In this document: positions 15,876 to 24,121 of the stretch, one piece after another
Layout of the letters: every line of letters starts with the position of its first letter
How positions within the stretch are numbered: position 1 is the first letter of the stretch
NCBI GenBank assembly: GCA_025061735.1
Contig: JANXAU010000013.1
Coordinates: 1-50,189, forward strand
Direction of reading: 5' to 3'
DNA length: 50,189 bases
From: Candidatus Bipolaricaulota bacterium
GTDB taxonomy: Bacteria > Bipolaricaulota > Bipolaricaulia > RBG-16-55-9 > DRXL01
Position numbers and translations under genes: made by a program
The notes under the pieces: generated by a model
Databases searched by the model: none
Seen by the model: the letters and a program-made list of their open reading frames with translations, nothing else
Told to the model about the DNA's origin: nothing

Positions 15876-17189
15876 ATGACCAGACTTATTATAACGCTTC
15901 TACTTGTGTTGTTTCTGGGGGGGTGCGCGGGCAACCAGCCCCCCGTCGTCAAGATCACCACCCCCAGCGAGAACGCCCTCTTGGACGAACGTACCGTGTC
16001 GTTTTCGGGGGAATGGTCCGACCCCGATGGCGACGTTCAGTCGGTCTTCTGGAACTTCGGCGATGGCCACACCAGCTCCGATGAGAACCCTACCCACACC
16101 TACGCCCAGGGCGGAACCTACACCGTCGAGCTGACCGTGACCGACAACCGCGGCGCGAAAGCCACCTCGAGAATAAGATTCTCGATCAACCAAGAGCCAA
16201 TCGCCTACGCCACCGCGCGCGTCCAAGACGTCCCAGAGAGCGTCCCCAGCAAGTTCATCTCCGGGGAGCCGCCGCTGGCTGTTGCGTTTAGCAGCGCCGG
16301 CACGCGCGACCCCGACGGCAAAGTTGCCTCCCTCTCGTGGAGCTTCGGCGACGGCCAGTTCAGCGACGAGCCCCATCCCACCCATGTCTACACCGAACCC
16401 GGCACCTACGACGTCGTCCTCACCGTCGTAGACGACCGCGGAGCCGTCGCCCAAGACACCAGCATTACTGTAGAAGTCAAAAGCCCAGAACCGACGATCT
16501 TCACCGTGGGCGACGTCAGTTACCGTCTCTACGACCGCAGCGAGATCGCTCCCTCTCCTGGAGAGAAAGCCCTGCTCTATCGCTACGTGCTTACCGAACC
16601 CCACAGACTCACCCGCGAGCAGATCGAAGCAATACTGTTAAACGCCATTGATCGTCTGAAGCAACGCCCGCGCCTGAGCGCCCTTTACGTTTGGCTCTTC
16701 GCGCAAGCGAAGCACAATTTTATGTCTCCCAGCGATTACGATCACTTCTTAGGTTCGGCACACTGGGAAGCACGCGGGCAAGAGAAGCCCACCTTGCTCT
16801 TGAACAAAAAATATCTCGATGGGACTGCGCCCACGGTCTACGGCTATCGGGTTCTGTTCAAATCTCATCTGGAACCGGAGACCGAGGGCTGTCCGGCGTG
16901 TCGGGACCACCGGATTGCTCACGTCGAAGTCTTCTTAGAGGGCGAGACTTTCTGTCGTGATGGAGTTATCCATACTCTAAGGGAAGCGCTGCGGGCGCTG
17001 GCGGGGGCGGAAGGGTATCTGATAGAGATCTACGGGCAAGACGTGACGTTCCCGCTAGGGGCGGCCGTTGGTGCGATTCATATGCCCGTAGATCTGTTGC
17101 CCAAGGGGCTGCTCCAGCTCAAGCCCGAGCGCTGGGACGTCGAGCTGGAGAATCTCAAGCTCTATCTCCCTGCGATTCCGGAGTGCTAA
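15876..17189 (+). CDS. PKD-domain lipoprotein with unassigned C-terminal domain
   Basis: A 437-residue lipoprotein: signal peptide ending in a lipobox (LFLGGC, Cys near residue 18), then two PKD domains (about residues 22-105 with WNFGDGHTSSDENPTHTYAQ, and about 120-205 with WSFGDGQFSDEPHPTHVYTE), then about 220 residues I do not recognise. That last part is mixed alpha/beta with CPACRDH and a closing block (VGAIHMPVDLLPKGL). PKD domains usually mediate surface protein or polysaccharide contacts. I chose the ATG at 15876 because it gives a proper lipoprotein signal; an upstream GTG overlaps the promoter. Confidence 0.82.
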   Translation: MTRLIITLLLVLFLGGCAGNQPPVVKITTPSENALLDERTVSFSGEWSDPDGDVQSVFWNFGDGHTSSDENPTHTYAQGGTYTVELTVTDNRGAKATSRIRFSINQEPIAYATARVQDVPESVPSKFISGEPPLAVAFSSAGTRDPDGKVASLSWSFGDGQFSDEPHPTHVYTEPGTYDVVLTVVDDRGAVAQDTSITVEVKSPEPTIFTVGDVSYRLYDRSEIAPSPGEKALLYRYVLTEPHRLTREQIEAILLNAIDRLKQRPRLSALYVWLFAQAKHNFMSPSDYDHFLGSAHWEARGQEKPTLLLNKKYLDGTAPTVYGYRVLFKSHLEPETEGCPACRDHRIAHVEVFLEGETFCRDGVIHTLREALRALAGAEGYLIEIYGQDVTFPLGAAVGAIHMPVDLLPKGLLQLKPERWDVELENLKLYLPAIPEC

Positions 17190-17210
17190 ACTCCAAGAGA
17201 GGGTGAGATC

Positions 17211-17675
17211 GTGATGGGCCGGGTCGTTTCGATTCATATCGCCGACCGAGGGGCGGGCGCGATGAAGACCGTGCCCGAAGTGCGAGCGGTAGCGGGTCGG
17301 GGCTTAGAGGGGGATCGTTATTTTCTAGAGACGGGGACGTACTCTCACAAGCCCGGGCCGGATCGGGAAGTGACGCTGATCGAGATCGAAGCGATTGAAG
17401 CATTAGGGCGCGACTATGGGGTTACGATAGAGCCGGGGGAGGCGCGGCGCAACATCGTGACGCGCGGGGTGGCGCTTAATCACTTGGTGGGCAAGGAGTT
17501 TCGAGTTGGCGAGGCTGTGCTGAAGGGGATTCGGCTCTGCGAGCCGTGTCAGCACTTGGTGCGCCTGACGGGGCAAGAGAAGGTCTTGGCCGGGCTGGTG
17601 CATCGTGGGGGCTTGCGGGCGCAAATCGTCCAAAGCGGCCTCATCCGCCAAGGAGATCACATAGAAGTAGAGTGA
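17211..17675 (+). CDS. MOSC-domain protein
   Basis: A 154-residue stand-alone MOSC domain (named after the molybdenum cofactor sulfurase C-terminus). It shows the start VVSIHIADRGAGAM, GRGLEGDRYF, the EARRNIVTRGVALNHLVGKEFRVG core and the conserved Cys segment RLCEPCQHLVRLTG. These proteins transfer sulfur or handle molybdenum cofactor; moaC at 23630 is the only other cofactor gene in the window. GTG 17211 has GAGAGGG 7 nt upstream; ATG 17214 is an equal alternative. It ends 19 nt inside the convergent LutB-LutA gene. Confidence 0.9.
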   Translation: MMGRVVSIHIADRGAGAMKTVPEVRAVAGRGLEGDRYFLETGTYSHKPGPDREVTLIEIEAIEALGRDYGVTIEPGEARRNIVTRGVALNHLVGKEFRVGEAVLKGIRLCEPCQHLVRLTGQEKVLAGLVHRGGLRAQIVQSGLIRQGDHIEVE

Positions 17676-19816
17676 AGGCCCCACGCCCGCGCCAGCAACT
17701 CCGACAAGTGCACCGTCTGTATCCCAAGCTTCTGCTTGCGACATCCGTATTGGTGCTGGATCATGCACGCCGAGCAGGGCGTCATCAGCGTCTGTGCTCC
17801 GGTCGCTTGCAAGCGCTCCAGCTCTTCGTTCAAAATCTTCAGCGAGATTCGGTGATGGATCGTGCTGTACGTCCCCGCACCGCCGCAGCAGTGATCGGAT
17901 TTCTCTAGTTCTTTGATCTCCATCCCCGGAATCTTTCTCAGCAGCTCCAAGGGCTTCTCGCCCAGCTTCTGCGTGCGCGCCAAGTGACACGGCGCGTGAT
18001 ACGTGACAATCTCTGAAAGCGACCCAAAGGGCTTCAGTTCGATCTGCGCTAAAAATTCGCTCAGCTCGCGAATTCTCTGAGAGAGCCTCTCAGCGCGCGG
18101 TGCATACGCAGAATCGTCTCTGAGGAGCTTGGGATAGTTCTTCAAAAACCCAGAACACGTCGCCTCGTCAGAGATAATAACGTCTGTGTCAAGCTTCTCT
18201 AAGACGTCTATGTTCAAACGCGCTAGCTGCTTTGCAGCGATCTCGTCGCCGTAGTAGAACGCCGGCGCGCCGCAACAGATATGTTTTTCAGTGCAGCGCA
18301 CGGCGCAGCTATTGTGCTGCAAGATTTTTATCGTTGCTGCTCCAGCGTTGGGATAGAGCAAATCCATCCCGCAACTGATGAAGTACCCCACGCGATGCCC
18401 AGCGTCTGGCGGGTTGTGCGCGAGCAATTCTGACAATCGCTCGTGCAGGAATCTCTCAGTAAAAGAATGACTCTGCAGAATCTCGATCCCGTGCGCGAAA
18501 TCCTCATCGGTGCGCGTCAGAATCGCGTGGACAATCCGAGGCAGCCCGACTCTCTTGCCCAACTGCCAAGCCCTAACAGCACGCGCGAGACGCTTTCTGT
18601 TGGGCAGCAGCGCGCGGTACACGAAGCTCTTGAGCCGATCTGTGGGCGTGCGCCCCAGGGTCTCGTTGGCGCGGCTGAGCAGTTGCGCGTTACGCCAAGG
18701 CAAGTCGATCTGCACAGGACACTCTTGCGCACACAGCCCACAGGTCATACAGAGCGACGCAAGCTCACGCGCGCGGGCGAGATCGCCTTGACCGTTGTGA
18801 TCTACAAACGCCGTCCAAAGCGCCCCGATCACGCCCATATACGTCTGCCCGGCATAGACATGCCCCCCAACAGAACGAAACGCCGGACAGATGTTCATGC
18901 AGCTTCCACAACGAATGCAGTAGAGCGCTTCGCGAAACTGAGCGTCGGCGCGCATTCGGCGGCGCCCGTTGTCTACCAGAATCACGTGCACGTCGCGCTC
19001 GGGCGTTGGCGTCACGAGCGACACGTAGCTTGTCAACTTCTGGGCCGTCGCGCTGCGCGGCAAGAGCTTTAACAGCACCAAAGCGTCGCCCAGCGTCGGG
19101 ACGATCTTCTCGATGCCGGTGATGATGACGTGAATCTTGGGCAGCGCCATAGTGAGTCGATCATTCCCCTCGTTGGTGATAACCATAAACGTTCCGGTCT
19201 GGGCGACGGCGAAATTCGCTCCGGTGATCCCCATGTCGGCTTGGAGGTAGCTCTCTCTCAGGGACGCGCGCGCGATCTTGGTTAGCTCATAGGGGTCGTC
19301 GGTGTAGGGGACGCCGAGCTTCTCTGAAAAGAGTTTTCCGACGGCTTCGCGGGGCTTGTGAATCGCTGGCCCGATGATGTGAAACGGGCGCTCGCCCGCT
19401 AACTGAATAATGCGCTCGCCCAAGTCCGTCTCGATGACTTCGACGCCAGCAGCTTCTAAATGCTTATTGAGTTCTAGCTCTTCGGTGACCATTGATTTTG
19501 ATTTGACGGCTTTTTTCACGCCGCGTTCGCGCACCAGCTTCAGCAGATACTCGTTCGCTTGTTGGGCGTCTTGTGCCAGATAGAAGTGCCCGCCAGAGCG
19601 CGTGACGCTCTCTTGGAGCTGCGTGAGTAGGACGTCGAGCTGCTCGATGGAGAACTCTTTGATCTGACGAGCGCGGCGCTTGAGCGCGTCTTTGTCGGGC
19701 AGATCGGCAAAGGCCCACGTGCGCGAGAGATCGAAGTAGAGACTGGCGCGACTGAGCGCGGTGTGCATCGAACCGTCTTTTAAGCTCTGAGCAATCTTTT
19801 GCGAGAATTCTTTCAT
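17657..19816 (-). CDS. LutB-LutA fusion: LUD plus iron-sulfur lactate-oxidation protein
   Basis: A 719-residue cytoplasmic protein joining two subunits of the LutABC lactate-utilisation complex. Residues 1 to about 290 form the LUD domain of LutB (FYLAQDAQQANEYL, DMGITGANFAVAQTGT). Two [4Fe-4S] motifs follow near residues 299 (CIRCGSCMNICP) and 355 (CMTCGLCAQECP). From about 470 to the end lie two CCG domains like LutA/GlcF/HdrD (ISCGMD and HICCGAP; YHAPCH, DHCCGGAG and TPCSACM). LutA and LutB are normally separate; fusions imply a fixed 1:1 complex. No lutC or lactate permease is visible nearby. L-lactate or another 2-hydroxyacid is the likely donor. Confidence 0.9.
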   Translation of the reverse strand: MKEFSQKIAQSLKDGSMHTALSRASLYFDLSRTWAFADLPDKDALKRRARQIKEFSIEQLDVLLTQLQESVTRSGGHFYLAQDAQQANEYLLKLVRERGVKKAVKSKSMVTEELELNKHLEAAGVEVIETDLGERIIQLAGERPFHIIGPAIHKPREAVGKLFSEKLGVPYTDDPYELTKIARASLRESYLQADMGITGANFAVAQTGTFMVITNEGNDRLTMALPKIHVIITGIEKIVPTLGDALVLLKLLPRSATAQKLTSYVSLVTPTPERDVHVILVDNGRRRMRADAQFREALYCIRCGSCMNICPAFRSVGGHVYAGQTYMGVIGALWTAFVDHNGQGDLARARELASLCMTCGLCAQECPVQIDLPWRNAQLLSRANETLGRTPTDRLKSFVYRALLPNRKRLARAVRAWQLGKRVGLPRIVHAILTRTDEDFAHGIEILQSHSFTERFLHERLSELLAHNPPDAGHRVGYFISCGMDLLYPNAGAATIKILQHNSCAVRCTEKHICCGAPAFYYGDEIAAKQLARLNIDVLEKLDTDVIISDEATCSGFLKNYPKLLRDDSAYAPRAERLSQRIRELSEFLAQIELKPFGSLSEIVTYHAPCHLARTQKLGEKPLELLRKIPGMEIKELEKSDHCCGGAGTYSTIHHRISLKILNEELERLQATGAQTLMTPCSACMIQHQYGCRKQKLGIQTVHLSELLARAWGLHSTSM

Positions 19817-19830
19817 AGGGATCAGCGCTT

Positions 19831-19859
19831 ATGATAGCGAGCTTGTGCTCCAAAGACAA
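19831..19859 (-). promoter_or_regulatory. promoter of the LutB-LutA fusion gene
   Basis: On the minus strand TTGTCT (19854-19859) and TATCAT (19831-19836) are 17 nt apart, 14 nt before the ATG. The -35 hexamer is almost the same bases, on the other strand, as the -35 of the divergent hydrolase gene. Confidence 0.5.
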
Positions 19860-19881
19860 AAACGCGCGCGCGTGCTATAAT
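19853..19881 (+). promoter_or_regulatory. promoter of the dienelactone hydrolase gene
   Basis: AAGACA (19853-19858) and a perfect TATAAT (19876-19881) are separated by 17 nt, with an alternating GC run in the spacer. The start codon at 19906 has its own Shine-Dalgarno. Confidence 0.6.
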
Positions 19882-19905
19882 CAGACTCAAGAAGGAGGGA
19901 TAGAG

Positions 19906-20655
19906 ATGTTGCTGCGCTACGGGCTGTTCGTGCTGGTGTTGGTCGGAGCTGTGTTATTGGGGCAATGGGAGTCGAGTCAAGCGCAGGGGACGACCGTTGA
20001 GATCGTGAGCGGGGGCAAGACCTATCCGGCCTATCTCGCTGCTCCTTCGATCGAGGGGCGCAAGCCCGCAATCATTTTATTGCACTCGATCAACGGCTTT
20101 GAGCCGGGCTACAAAGAGATCACCGATCGTCTCATGACCGAGGGCTTTGTCACGCTCTCGCTCCAATGGCAGACGTACGAGCGCACACCGCACGATAACG
20201 TGTTAGAACAACTCTTGCGCGACGCGATTGCGTATCTGCGCAGCCGCCCCGATGTCCATCCCGATCAGATTGGGCTGACGGGCTTCTGCATCGGCGGGCG
20301 CTACACGATGCTCTTTCTCCCCTTGATCGAAGATTTCAAGGCCGGGGTCGCGTGGTACGGCTTCCCGTACTCTGGCGGCTCGGCGAACCAACCCCGCCGG
20401 CCTGCAGAGCTGATCGAAAGATTAAAAGCCCCTATGCTGATCTTGCACGGCACGGCCGATCGTCCCAGCCCAATTGCCGACATCTATCGCTACGCGACCG
20501 AGCTGGACCGAGCCAATAAATACTTTGAGCTGAAAGTCTATCAGGGGCAGCCGCACTCGTTTATGCTCCAAGGCGGGCAGCTCGCCCAGACCTCGGTGGC
20601 GTTTGACGCCTTCCGAGAGATGGTAAATTTCTTTAACAGAATGCTGCGAAGATAG
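19906..20655 (+). CDS. dienelactone hydrolase family protein, exported
   Basis: A 249-residue alpha/beta hydrolase. A signal peptide or anchor (LLRYGLFVLVLVGAVLLGQW) precedes the catalytic domain. The Cys-Asp-His triad of dienelactone hydrolases is present: Cys in GFCIGGRYT, Asp in HGTADRPSP and His in QPHSF. The usual substrates are cyclic esters such as dienelactones, but many homologues have unknown substrates. GGAGGG with 6-nt spacing fixes the ATG at 19906. It is divergent from the lactate-oxidation gene with overlapping promoters. Confidence 0.88.
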   Translation: MLLRYGLFVLVLVGAVLLGQWESSQAQGTTVEIVSGGKTYPAYLAAPSIEGRKPAIILLHSINGFEPGYKEITDRLMTEGFVTLSLQWQTYERTPHDNVLEQLLRDAIAYLRSRPDVHPDQIGLTGFCIGGRYTMLFLPLIEDFKAGVAWYGFPYSGGSANQPRRPAELIERLKAPMLILHGTADRPSPIADIYRYATELDRANKYFELKVYQGQPHSFMLQGGQLAQTSVAFDAFREMVNFFNRMLRR

Positions 20656-20710
20656 CTTGACAGTCCTGGGGCGGTGCATTGGCGCTTTCTATAGGCGCTC
20701 GGAGTAGAAG

Positions 20711-20739
20711 TTGCTCAAGGGGGAATCACGAGCTATAAT
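20711..20739 (+). promoter_or_regulatory. promoter of tRNA-Ala(CGC)
   Basis: TTGCTC (20711-20716) and a perfect TATAAT (20734-20739) are 17 nt apart, placing the start about 5 nt before the mature tRNA 5' end. Confidence 0.7.
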
Positions 20740-20751
20740 AATCAGCGTTGA

Positions 20752-20824
20752 GGGGCCGTAGCTCAGTTGGGAGAGCGCTACGTTCGCAACGTAGAGGTCG
20801 CCGGTTCGACTCCGGTCGGCTCCA
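20752..20824 (+). tRNA. tRNA-Ala (anticodon CGC)
   Basis: A 73-nt cloverleaf: acceptor GGGGCCG with CGGCTCC, including the G3-U70 wobble that identifies alanine tRNAs; D arm with AGCTCAGTTGGGAGAGC; anticodon stem CTACG/CGTAG around loop TTCGCAA (anticodon CGC, reads GCG); T arm GGTTCGACTCC. The 3' CCA is not encoded. A terminator follows immediately. Confidence 0.97.
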
Positions 20825-20833
20825 CATAAAGTG

Positions 20834-20858
20834 GGCGTGCCGAGGCGCACGCCTTTTT
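20834..20858 (+). terminator. rho-independent terminator of the tRNA transcript
   Basis: Stem GGCGTGC/GCACGCC (20834-20840 and 20847-20853), six-base loop, then five T. It begins 10 nt after the tRNA discriminator base. Confidence 0.85.
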
Positions 20859-20868
20859 GTTAATTAAT

Positions 20869-21117
20869 ATGCGGGCTTTGATATCGCTCTTGCTGATCGG
20901 GATGGTTCTGCTGGGAAGCTCGGGGCAAGCAGGCATCACTATAAACCCTATTCGTGCCGAGTGGCCCATTGTGCGTGAGGCAGCGGGGCGATGGGGCGTC
21001 CTGGGAGAAGCCTTCTTGCACCATCAGGGCAGCGGGATAGCAACCCTAGCGTCGGTGCGTCTTTCCGTGCTTGATCAAGATAATCGTGTCTCCCTCTCAA
21101 CGGCACTACGCCGCTAG
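20869..21117 (+). CDS. short secreted protein, perhaps a truncated FxLYD-type domain
   Basis: An 82-residue frame with a clear signal peptide (MRALISLLLIGMVLLGSSGQA). The mature part (AGRWGVLGEAFLHHQGSGIA, ATLASVRLSVLDQDNRV) looks like the first strands of an FxLYD-type immunoglobulin-like domain, which normally continues for several more strands. Here it ends abruptly after LSTALRR. No Shine-Dalgarno precedes the ATG. It may be a truncated gene or a chance frame; I rate it as uncertain. Confidence 0.35.
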   Translation: MRALISLLLIGMVLLGSSGQAGITINPIRAEWPIVREAAGRWGVLGEAFLHHQGSGIATLASVRLSVLDQDNRVSLSTALRR

Positions 21118-21161
21118 ACGGCGATATAGTCTTGGCTGATTGAGCCTGCGACTAGCAAACT

Positions 21162-21190
21162 TTGACGCCGCCCGCGCCATTTGCTATAGT
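21162..21190 (+). promoter_or_regulatory. promoter of fabG (leaderless)
   Basis: TTGACG (21162-21167) and TATAGT (21185-21190) are 17 nt apart. Only 7 nt separate the -10 from the fabG ATG, so transcription should start at the A of the start codon. Confidence 0.7.
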
Positions 21191-21197
21191 GCCCCGT

Positions 21198-21938
21198 ATG
21201 AATTCCGAGTTTGCTGGGCACGTAGGGATTGTCACCGGGGGCACGCGCGGCATCGGGCGTGCGATCACCGAGATGCTCGTTGCCCGCGGCGCTAAGGTCT
21301 ATCTCTTCGGGCGCGACGCCCACGCCGGCCAAGAGCTGCAGCAGAGATTAGGCTCTGGGGGCGTCTTTATCCCCCTCGACGTGACGCACGGCCCGCTTGT
21401 CGAAGAGACCGTCGAGCAGATCTTCGCTACCGAAAAACGCTTGGACTTCTTGGTCAACAACGCCGGCATCACCCGAGATAATCTCTTGTTGAGAATGAAA
21501 GACGACGACTGGGACGCCGTCTTGACAACCAACCTCAAGGGCGCGTATTATTGCACCAAAGCGGTGGCGCGCTGGATGCTCAAGCAGCGCTCGGGAGCGA
21601 TTGTGAATATAGTCTCAGTCGTAGGAGAGATTGGGAATGCCGGCCAGGCCAATTACGCGGCGGCCAAGGCCGGCTTGATCGGATTTACCAAGAGCGTAGC
21701 GCGGGAGCTCAGCTCGCGCGGGATCCGGGTGAACGCCGTTGCCCCTGGATTGATCGAGACGGCCATGACGCAACACCTGCCCGACGAGCTCAAACAGCGC
21801 TACGCCGACCAGATCCCGCTGGGCCGATTTGGCCGCAGCGAAGAAGTGGCCGAGGCCGTCTGCTTCTTGCTCTCCCCGCGCGCGTCTTATATCACCGGAC
21901 AGGTGCTCAACGTGGACGGCGGCATGGTGATGCGATAG
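21198..21938 (+). CDS. fabG: 3-oxoacyl-ACP reductase FabG
   Basis: A 246-residue short-chain dehydrogenase with the NADPH-binding [11 protein letters not shown], the NNAG motif, the catalytic Ser ([16 protein letters not shown]) and YAAAK, and the FabG-like ending ([20 protein letters not shown]). It reduces 3-oxoacyl-ACP in fatty-acid elongation. The acyl carrier protein gene follows 61 nt later, which supports the assignment. There is no Shine-Dalgarno; the mRNA appears leaderless. Confidence 0.92.
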   Translation: MNSEFAGHVGIVTGGTRGIGRAITEMLVARGAKVYLFGRDAHAGQELQQRLGSGGVFIPLDVTHGPLVEETVEQIFATEKRLDFLVNNAGITRDNLLLRMKDDDWDAVLTTNLKGAYYCTKAVARWMLKQRSGAIVNIVSVVGEIGNAGQANYAAAKAGLIGFTKSVARELSSRGIRVNAVAPGLIETAMTQHLPDELKQRYADQIPLGRFGRSEEVAEAVCFLLSPRASYITGQVLNVDGGMVMR

Positions 21939-21943
21939 CCGAC

Positions 21944-21971
21944 TTGACAAACTCCTATTTTTTCGTAAGAG
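21944..21971 (+). promoter_or_regulatory. promoter of acpP
   Basis: A consensus TTGACA (21944-21949) begins 6 nt after the fabG stop; TAAGAG (21966-21971) is 16 nt downstream. It would let acpP be made in excess over fabG. Confidence 0.55.
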
Positions 21972-21999
21972 TAAATGACCTCAACGGGAGGTGAACGGG

Positions 22000-22251
22000 A
22001 TGCCGGATATTGCCGAGCAAGTGAAGCAGATCATCGCCGAGCAGCTGATGGTGGAGCTTGATGAGGTGACGGAAGAGGCGTCGTTCATCGAGGACCTCGG
22101 GGCCGACTCTTTGGACACGGTCGAGATGATCATGGAGATCGAAGACGAGTTCGGCATCGAGATCCCCGACGAGGACGCCGAGAAGATCTCCACCGTCGGG
22201 CAGGCGATCGAGTACGTCAAGCGCAAGGTCGCCGAGCAGACGAAGGCCTAG
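22000..22251 (+). CDS. acpP: acyl carrier protein
   Basis: An 83-residue, very acidic four-helix protein with the phosphopantetheine attachment site [10 protein letters not shown] (Ser in DSL) and the normal tail [11 protein letters not shown]. It carries growing acyl chains in type II fatty-acid synthesis. GGGAGG with 8-nt spacing supports the ATG at 22000. It follows fabG and is closed by a GC-rich hairpin. Confidence 0.96.
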   Translation: MPDIAEQVKQIIAEQLMVELDEVTEEASFIEDLGADSLDTVEMIMEIEDEFGIEIPDEDAEKISTVGQAIEYVKRKVAEQTKA

Positions 22252-22255
22252 GCGT

Positions 22256-22280
22256 GGGGCCGGTCTGGAGCGCCGGCCCC
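22256..22280 (+). terminator. GC-rich hairpin after acpP
   Basis: GGGGCCGG and CCGGCCCC form an 8-bp stem with a 9-nt loop, followed by TTCATCTT. It lies 5 nt after the acpP stop. The weak U-tract makes it a likely but not strong terminator. Confidence 0.55.
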
Positions 22281-22289
22281 TTCATCTTA

Positions 22290-23531
22290 TTAGCTTATTA
22301 GCATCAGCCACGCCGTGCCGATCATCAGCGTTGCTATGGTCACGGGCAGCCCCACTTTCAGATACGTCCAGAAGCCAAGGTGCACCCCGCGCTGCGCCGC
22401 GATCTCCAAGACGATCAAGTTCGCCGCCGAGCCGATGATCGTGAGATTGCCCGCCAGCGTCGCACTCATCGCCAGCGCCAGCCAACTCTCCGTTCCCATC
22501 CCCGCCCGCACCACAATCGGCGCTAACAACAACACCGCCGGAACGTTGCTCACAAGATTGCTCACCACCAACGCGACTCCTGCTAGAAAACCCAACGCTT
22601 CAAGACGGCTTCCCTTCAGCCAAGGCCCCAGAGACTCCACCAAGCGATCCAAGAGCGACACCGACTCCACCCCGCGCATGACCACGAACAATCCAGAAAA
22701 GAGCAGCAGCAGCGTCCAGTCCACGTGTTGCAACGCTCGTCGAGGCCGGTTGCTCGCTAGGACCAAGAGCAGCGCTGCACAGATGATCGCTGCCCATTGG
22801 GGTGGCGTCCCCCAGAACAGCAACACCAAAAAGAGTCCCAACGTCAGCAGACCTACGGTCAACAGCCCGCGCTGCACCGGCAGCTCATGATACTCAGGCA
22901 GATCCACGAGGGCGTTCAGCCCCCCTTGCAGATCGCGCCGAAAAACCAAGAGAATCCCGACAAAGATAACGCTCAGGCTCAACAGCGCTATCGGGGCGAG
23001 CGCGCTGACAAAATCGAGAAAGCTCACATGGCTTCTCAGGGCGATCAGCATATTTTGGGGATTGCCGATCGGGGTGGCGACGCTGCCGGCGTTAGCCGCC
23101 ATGACGAGACCCAACAAATAGGGCACGGGATTTAACTGCAATCGTTGGGTCAGCCGCACCAAGACGGGGGTGAACATCAGACAGATCGTATCGTTCATAA
23201 AGACTGCCGAGAGCAAGCCGCTCGATGCGACGACCAAGAAGAGCAGTTCGCGGCGCGTGCGCGCCCGCTTGAGAATCCAGAGTTCCAAGAGTTCAAAGAA
23301 GCCCGCGATCTCCAGATGCGCGACCAAGATCATCATGCCCAGCAAGAAGATGAGCGTATCGAGATCAATAGCGCTATAGGCCTCTTGGGGGGTGAGCACG
23401 CCGACGAGGGGCATGGCAACCGCGCCGATGAGCGCGCCCGCGGCGCGACTGATGTGCACGCGCGGGATCTTTTGAATCGCAATGATCGCATACGTCAGCA
23501 GAAAGATCAGCAGGGCAAGAAGCTCTTTCAT
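22290..23531 (-). CDS. ion transporter superfamily permease (ArsB/NhaD/CitM-like)
   Basis: A 413-residue protein with about eleven hydrophobic helices and two re-entrant signatures in the two halves: SAVFMNDTICLMFTPVLV with NAGSVATPIGNPQNMLIA, and VVSNLVSNVPAVLLLAPIVV with SATLAGNLTIIGSAANLIV. This internal duplication defines the ion transporter superfamily (ArsB, NhaD, citrate/Na+ carriers). The substrate cannot be set: arsenite, Na+/H+ exchange and dicarboxylates are all possible, and no ars genes are adjacent. The ATG at 23531 lies 9 nt after a TATGAA box and has no Shine-Dalgarno. Confidence 0.85.
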   Translation of the reverse strand: MKELLALLIFLLTYAIIAIQKIPRVHISRAAGALIGAVAMPLVGVLTPQEAYSAIDLDTLIFLLGMMILVAHLEIAGFFELLELWILKRARTRRELLFLVVASSGLLSAVFMNDTICLMFTPVLVRLTQRLQLNPVPYLLGLVMAANAGSVATPIGNPQNMLIALRSHVSFLDFVSALAPIALLSLSVIFVGILLVFRRDLQGGLNALVDLPEYHELPVQRGLLTVGLLTLGLFLVLLFWGTPPQWAAIICAALLLVLASNRPRRALQHVDWTLLLLFSGLFVVMRGVESVSLLDRLVESLGPWLKGSRLEALGFLAGVALVVSNLVSNVPAVLLLAPIVVRAGMGTESWLALAMSATLAGNLTIIGSAANLIVLEIAAQRGVHLGFWTYLKVGLPVTIATLMIGTAWLMLIS

Positions 23532-23614
23532 ACGCCAGCGTTCATAAACAATTGGGTATGCTAGCAAATCGCTAAGCAGAGAGCAACTATTTAGCGCACC
23601 CAAAGACGAGTTCG

Positions 23615-23620
23615 TATAAT
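23615..23620 (+). promoter_or_regulatory. -10 box of moaC (near-leaderless)
   Basis: A perfect TATAAT ends 9 nt before the moaC ATG. The -35 is weak. The expected 5' end is 0-3 nt from the start codon. Confidence 0.5.
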
Positions 23621-23629
23621 AACCAAGCT

Positions 23630-24121
23630 ATGAGTCAAAAGAGCAAGAAGCTCTCCCATCTAGACGCGCAAGGGCGCGCGCGCATGGTGGATGTCAGCGA
23701 CAAGCCCGACACCAAGAGAGTCGCCATTGCTCAAGGCGCTATCGCGATGTCGCCCCAGACCCTTCGGCTGATCACAACAGACAAGATCGCCAAGGGCGAC
23801 GTGCTGACGGTCGCCAAGCTCGCCGGCGTGATGGGCGCGAAAAAGACGTCCGACCTCATTCCCCTCTGTCACCCTATCCCATTAGACGCAATAGATTTAG
23901 AGTTTCAGCCCGATTTGAAGACGGGCCGGCTCACCGTCACCGCGACGGCGACGAGCACCGGCAAGACCGGTGTCGAGATGGAAGCCCTCACGGCGTGCGC
24001 GGTCGCTCTGCTGACGGTTTACGATATGTGCAAGTCCGCCGAGCGCGGCATGGTCATCGAAGAGATCAAATTGCTAGAGAAGCGCGGGGGGCGGTCGGGC
24101 CTGTGGAAGCGCGAGCTATAG
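23630..24121 (+). CDS. moaC: cyclic pyranopterin monophosphate synthase MoaC
   Basis: A 163-residue MoaC, the second enzyme of molybdenum cofactor synthesis. Seen motifs: SHLDAQGRARMVDVSDK at the N-terminus, KKTSDLIPLCHPIPLDAID with the conserved LCHP, TGVEMEALTACAVALLTVYDMCK, and the C-terminal KRGGRSG. The protein has the normal family length. It stands alone; no other moa genes are nearby apart from a MOSC protein at 17.2 kb. Its stop overlaps the convergent Mut7-C gene by 6 nt. No Shine-Dalgarno. Confidence 0.95.
   Translation: MSQKSKKLSHLDAQGRARMVDVSDKPDTKRVAIAQGAIAMSPQTLRLITTDKIAKGDVLTVAKLAGVMGAKKTSDLIPLCHPIPLDAIDLEFQPDLKTGRLTVTATATSTGKTGVEMEALTACAVALLTVYDMCKSAERGMVIEEIKLLEKRGGRSGLWKREL

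Noticed and set aside
20657-20700. TTGACA just after the hydrolase gene as part of a promoter.
   Set aside because: No -10 box at 15-19 nt; the next TATA-like sequence is about 27 nt away, and the tRNA has a better promoter downstream.
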